9,621 bases of DNA, taken from contig DQHP01000137.1 of assembly GCA_003524435.1 (NCBI GenBank), forward strand, positions 1-9,621, written 5' to 3'. The notes under the pieces are model-generated. The model did not search any database. It saw nothing but the letters and a program-made list of their open reading frames with translations, and was not told the origin of the DNA. How positions within the stretch are numbered: the stretch's first letter is position 1; each line of letters starts with the position of its first letter. Below, in pieces: positions 7,438 to 9,621 of this stretch. The translations under genes were made by a program, and so were the position numbers. Origin of the DNA: Microbacterium sp. (GTDB lineage Bacteria; Actinomycetota; Actinomycetes; Actinomycetales; Microbacteriaceae).

Positions 7438-7854
7438 ATGGCTGAGCACACGACGAACTATCAAGACACCTTTATCGCGGTGTCAGAGGACTGCCCGATC
7501 GATCATGGCGTTGAGCCGCCGATCGCTGAGAACCTATCGATCGCCGCGCTGCACTATCGGTTGATCTCCGAGCGACCCTATGAACTCACGTCTGACGACA
7601 TCCTCTTCGAGACGCACGCGCTGCGTAAGGGGATCGATTCGGATGATGCCGCCGCTCGCGCGGAGTTCTTCTCGAGGGGGCAGCCATGCCTGCGCTCCTC
7701 GCCGCTCGGCAAACGCTACGGCTGGGGCACGCACCACGATGCGCAGGGACGCGTCGGACTGGTTCCACGAGATTCGGAGCAGTATGCCGCGCTCGCCGCT
7801 GACGCTTCGCTCGCGCAGACGAAGGCGATGCGCAGCAGCCGCGCCAAACAGTAG
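7438..7854 (+). CDS. DUF6157 family protein
   Basis: 138 aa. It starts MAEHTTNYQDTFIAVSEDCP, and family landmarks follow: AALHYRLISERPYELTSDDI (residues 41-60), FFSRGQPCLRSSPLGKRYGW (about 79-98) and the C-terminal KAMRSSRA. These match DUF6157, a small cytoplasmic family spread across bacteria with no assigned function. The conserved GQPCLR-x-SPL-x-KRYGWG block, with its Cys and basic residues, is the most likely functional site, but this is inference. The frame is open upstream to 7165, but that portion overlaps the nucleotidyltransferase gene in another frame and lacks family similarity. The ATG gives the canonical N-terminus. The Shine-Dalgarno is weak (GGTGG about 4 nt upstream). It lies 49 bp after the nucleotidyltransferase and may be co-transcribed. 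It is convergent with the ABC-F gene across a 136-bp gap. Confidence 0.9.
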   Translation: MAEHTTNYQDTFIAVSEDCPIDHGVEPPIAENLSIAALHYRLISERPYELTSDDILFETHALRKGIDSDDAAARAEFFSRGQPCLRSSPLGKRYGWGTHHDAQGRVGLVPRDSEQYAALAADASLAQTKAMRSSRAKQ

Positions 7855-7880
7855 TCCGCAGAGGCTCCAGCGTCGTGTGT

Positions 7881-7934
7881 GCTGCGTCGAGCCACGCCCG
7901 TAGCCGGGACGAGGTCAGCTGCGTGCGACGCAGC
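7881..7934. terminator. Imperfect hairpin between convergent genes, candidate bidirectional terminator
   Basis: GCTGCGTCG (7881-7889) is perfectly complementary to CGACGCAGC (7926-7934). Inside it, CACGC (7893-7897) pairs with GCGTG (7921-7925) after a 3-nt bulge, leaving a loop of 23 nt. It sits in the gap between the DUF6157 gene and the ABC-F gene, which end facing each other, where terminators are expected. No T-run follows on either strand, so intrinsic termination is uncertain. Nothing else is evident in the 136-bp gap. Confidence 0.4.
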
Positions 7935-7990
7935 GTCCACAGAGTGCGTCCCTCCCAGAGGAAAGGCTAGGCCGACGCTGCCGCTCCCGA

Positions 7991-9621
7991 TCACGAACTG
8001 TCGCGCTGCTGGAGCATCCCGTCAGCGGCGATCTCCAGCGTGAGATCCAGATCGATCCGGTTCAGGAACGCGTCGTCGTGGCTGACGACGAGCACGGCGC
8101 CGCGGTACGCGCGCAATGCGTCGACGAGTTGATCGACAGTGTCTAGGTCGAGGTTGTTCGTCGGCTCATCCAGTACTACGAGGTGTGGCGCGGGGTCAGC
8201 AAGCAGCAGCTTCGCCAGAGCGACGCGAAAGCGCTCGCCACCCGAGAGGGCACTGACAGGGCGATCGGTTGTCCCGCCGCGGATGAGAAAACGAGCAAGC
8301 CTGTTGCGCAGCTCCTTCTCCGGGATCGATGGTGCAGCCTCGGCGACGTTCTCGATCACAGAACGCGATTCGTCCAGGCCGTCGATTCGCTGCGGCAGGT
8401 ATCCGACGCGGTCGGTGTGCGCCATTGCTTCCGCCGGCGTCGGCGCTTTTTCCTCCCTTGTGTCCGCTGCCGCCGTCGGCGCTGCCGTCGGCGCTGCCGC
8501 TTCCGCTGCTGCTGCTGTCGTCGCCGCTTCCGCCGCATAACTCCGGAGAATCTGCGGTTGTGGCGGATTTTCGACCGAAACGGCGCGGATCCCGGAAAAA
8601 TCTCCGGAGTTATGCGGGGCGGAGGCCACCAATTTCTGCAGCAACGTGGTCTTTCCGGCCCCGTTGCGTCCGATCAACGCCACGCGCTCGGGTCCTTGGA
8701 TCACCCAGGACCGCTGCGCATCGCCGATCGTGGCGATGCGGCGGGACGTGGAGACGTCTGGATCCGGCAACTCAATCTTCATCGTTGCGTCCCCCCGAAC
8801 GCGCCGACCTGCCTCATCGAGGGCGCCTCGGGCGGTGTTCTCCTTCTCCGCGACCTCGGTGCGCAGTTTCCCTGCCGACACCTGAGCCGCCATCTTCCGC
8901 CCGTTCGCGACGATCTTGGGCACGCGCTTCTCGACGAATGCCTTGTTCGCCATGCGCGCGCGCCCGGCGAGCTTCGTCTCTGCTTCGATCCGCTGACGCT
9001 TCTCCTTCTTCAGAGACTGCTTCGCATCGCGTTCGTCCCGCTTCGCGGCATCCTGCTCAGCATCCAGCCAGGCGCGCCATTCGGAATATGGTCCGCCGAA
9101 GACCGTCAGGTCGTGCGCGTAGAGCTCGGCGATGTCATCCATCAGCTCGAGAAGCGATACATCGTGACTGACGACGATGAGCGTGCCCTTCCACGACCGC
9201 ACCATGTCCGCAAGTTTCGCGCGCGCGTCGCGATCGAGATTGTTCGTGGGTTCGTCGAGAAGTGTGATCGGCGCACGTTGGAGACGGATGCCGGCGATGG
9301 CGACGAGCACGGACTCGCCACCCGACAATTCACCGACGGTACGGTCGAGGAACGACGGATCGAGTCCTGCTTCGGCGAGGGATGCCTCGGCGCGAGCCTC
9401 AATGTCCCAATCGTCGCCGACTGCATCGAAATGCGCAGGGTCAACATCGCCGGTTGTGATGGCGCGCACCGCGTCGAGCGCCGCGGCGACGCCGAGAAGC
9501 TCAGCGACGCGGCGTTCGACGTCGAGCGTGAGCTGCTGAGGCAGGTACGCCACCTCAGCGGTGGTCAGTACGGAACCAGACGTCGGCCTGAGCGCCCCCG
9601 CGATCAGGCGCAGCAGCGTCG
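7991..9621 (-). CDS. ABC-F family ATPase (tandem ABC domains), N-terminus beyond window
   Basis: 542 residues are visible, numbered from the first complete codon at 9619; the gene enters from the right edge just after the first Walker A, since the visible start TLLRLIAGALRPTSG is the sequence that follows GKT. Domain 1: Q-loop YLPQQ (25-29), signature ELSGGE (97-102), Walker B LLDEPTNNLD (120-129), switch His SHD (151-153). A charged, coiled-coil-like linker spans about 175-275, as in ABC-F proteins, and there are no membrane segments. Domain 2: Walker A GRNGAGKTT (317-325), Q-loop YLPQR (407-411), signature ALSGGERF (457-464), Walker B VVLDEPTNNLDLD (481-493), SHD (513-515). ABC-F proteins act on the ribosome, as translation factors or in antibiotic protection; which applies here cannot be told. 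Odd feature: between Walker A and Q-loop of domain 2 there are about 65 extra residues, encoded by a palindromic element and an Ala-rich tract. The frame and all motifs stay intact. Confidence 0.95.
   Translation of the reverse strand, partial: TLLRLIAGALRPTSGSVLTTAEVAYLPQQLTLDVERRVAELLGVAAALDAVRAITTGDVDPAHFDAVGDDWDIEARAEASLAEAGLDPSFLDRTVGELSGGESVLVAIAGIRLQRAPITLLDEPTNNLDRDARAKLADMVRSWKGTLIVVSHDVSLLELMDDIAELYAHDLTVFGGPYSEWRAWLDAEQDAAKRDERDAKQSLKKEKRQRIEAETKLAGRARMANKAFVEKRVPKIVANGRKMAAQVSAGKLRTEVAEKENTARGALDEAGRRVRGDATMKIELPDPDVSTSRRIATIGDAQRSWVIQGPERVALIGRNGAGKTTLLQKLVASAPHNSGDFSGIRAVSVENPPQPQILRSYAAEAATTAAAAEAAAPTAAPTAAADTREEKAPTPAEAMAHTDRVGYLPQRIDGLDESRSVIENVAEAAPSIPEKELRNRLARFLIRGGTTDRPVSALSGGERFRVALAKLLLADPAPHLVVLDEPTNNLDLDTVDQLVDALRAYRGAVLVVSHDDAFLNRIDLDLTLEIAADGMLQQRDSS
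8472..8507. repeat. 12-bp tandem repeats in an Ala/Pro/Thr-coding tract
   Basis: GCCGTCGGCGCT occurs twice in tandem (8472-8483 and 8484-8495), followed by a diverged third copy, GCCGCTTCCGCT (8496-8507). The flanking sequence up to the palindromic element is made of GCT/GCC/GTC-like triplets. Read on the minus strand it encodes an Ala-rich stretch with repeated AAPT units (about residues 362-387 of the visible ABC-F protein). Units that are multiples of 3 keep the frame, so copy number could change without breaking the gene. Confidence 0.8.
8533..8617. repeat. 85-bp palindromic element with perfect 17-bp inverted arms, inside the ABC-F gene
   Basis: The arm CCGCATAACTCCGGAGA (8533-8549) is repeated as its exact reverse complement at 8601-8617, with a 51-bp centre. 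Within the centre ATCTGCG (8550-8556) can pair with CGCGGAT (8584-8590, one G-U), leaving a 10-nt bulge, and TTTC (8569-8572) with GAAA (8577-8580) closes a 4-nt loop, so DNA or mRNA could fold into one long stem. Each arm contains the self-complementary CTCCGGAG. The element is translated in frame as residues 335-362 of the visible ABC-F protein (starting PHNSGDFSGIRAV and ending ILRSYAA). It is visibly richer in A/T than the surrounding gene. No clean target-site duplication is seen. It could be a dispersed palindromic repeat or small MITE, or a locally evolved inverted repeat; only one copy is in the window. Confidence 0.88.

Noticed and set aside
8418..8620. Frameshift or pseudogene in the ABC-F gene at the palindrome
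   Set aside because: The frame reads through the whole insert and continues into Q-loop, signature, Walker B and switch motifs without a stop.
8329..9171. 280-aa plus-strand ORF antisense to the ABC-F gene
   Set aside because: Its composition is dominated by Arg, Pro, Ser and Ala, as expected for a shadow frame; all conserved motifs are on the other strand.
1..9621. CRISPR array, tRNA, rRNA or insertion sequence
   Set aside because: I found no regularly spaced direct repeats, no cloverleaf or rRNA signature, and no transposase-like protein on either strand.

Overview
The window looks like chromosomal DNA from a high-GC actinobacterium, most likely Microbacteriaceae and possibly Microbacterium. 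This rests on the strong coding GC bias, the frequent GTG and TTG starts, a full-length Lhr helicase next to a Nei2-type glycosylase (an actinobacterial arrangement), a DUF6157 protein, and a marked excess of the word GGATGC/GCATCC. I see no plasmid, phage, transposase, tRNA, rRNA or CRISPR signature.

Layout from left to right. (1) 1-347, minus: the 5' part of a hexapeptide-repeat (left-handed beta-helix) protein that runs off the window. (2) 428-6705, minus: a compact four-gene cluster, read from right to left. It holds the giant helicase lhr (1526 aa), an unlisted 41-aa small ORF (2000-2125), an EI24/CysZ-like membrane protein (269 aa), and an Fpg/Nei-family DNA glycosylase of the Nei2 type (257 aa). 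Every junction overlaps by 1 to 8 nt, so the four are probably co-transcribed and translationally coupled. Lhr and Nei2 are DNA repair proteins; the membrane protein and the small ORF have no known link to repair. (3) 6753-7854, plus: a nucleotidyltransferase resembling ANT(2'') enzymes, then a DUF6157 protein, transcribed divergently from lhr with only 47 bp between start codons. (4) 7855-7990: a convergent intergenic gap with a long imperfect hairpin. (5) 7991-9621, minus: a tandem-ATPase ABC-F protein whose N-terminus, including the first Walker A, lies beyond the right edge.

The most unusual signal is inside the ABC-F gene. An 85-bp palindromic element (8533-8617) with perfect 17-bp inverted arms lies in frame between Walker A and the Q-loop of the second ATPase domain. 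It is followed in the gene by an Ala/Pro/Thr-rich tract carrying 12-bp tandem repeats. The reading frame and all ATPase motifs remain intact. This resembles the in-frame palindromic elements described in Rickettsia genes and may be a dispersed repeat or MITE that has become protein-coding. The other notable items are the tightly overlapped small ORF after lhr and the GGATGC enrichment.
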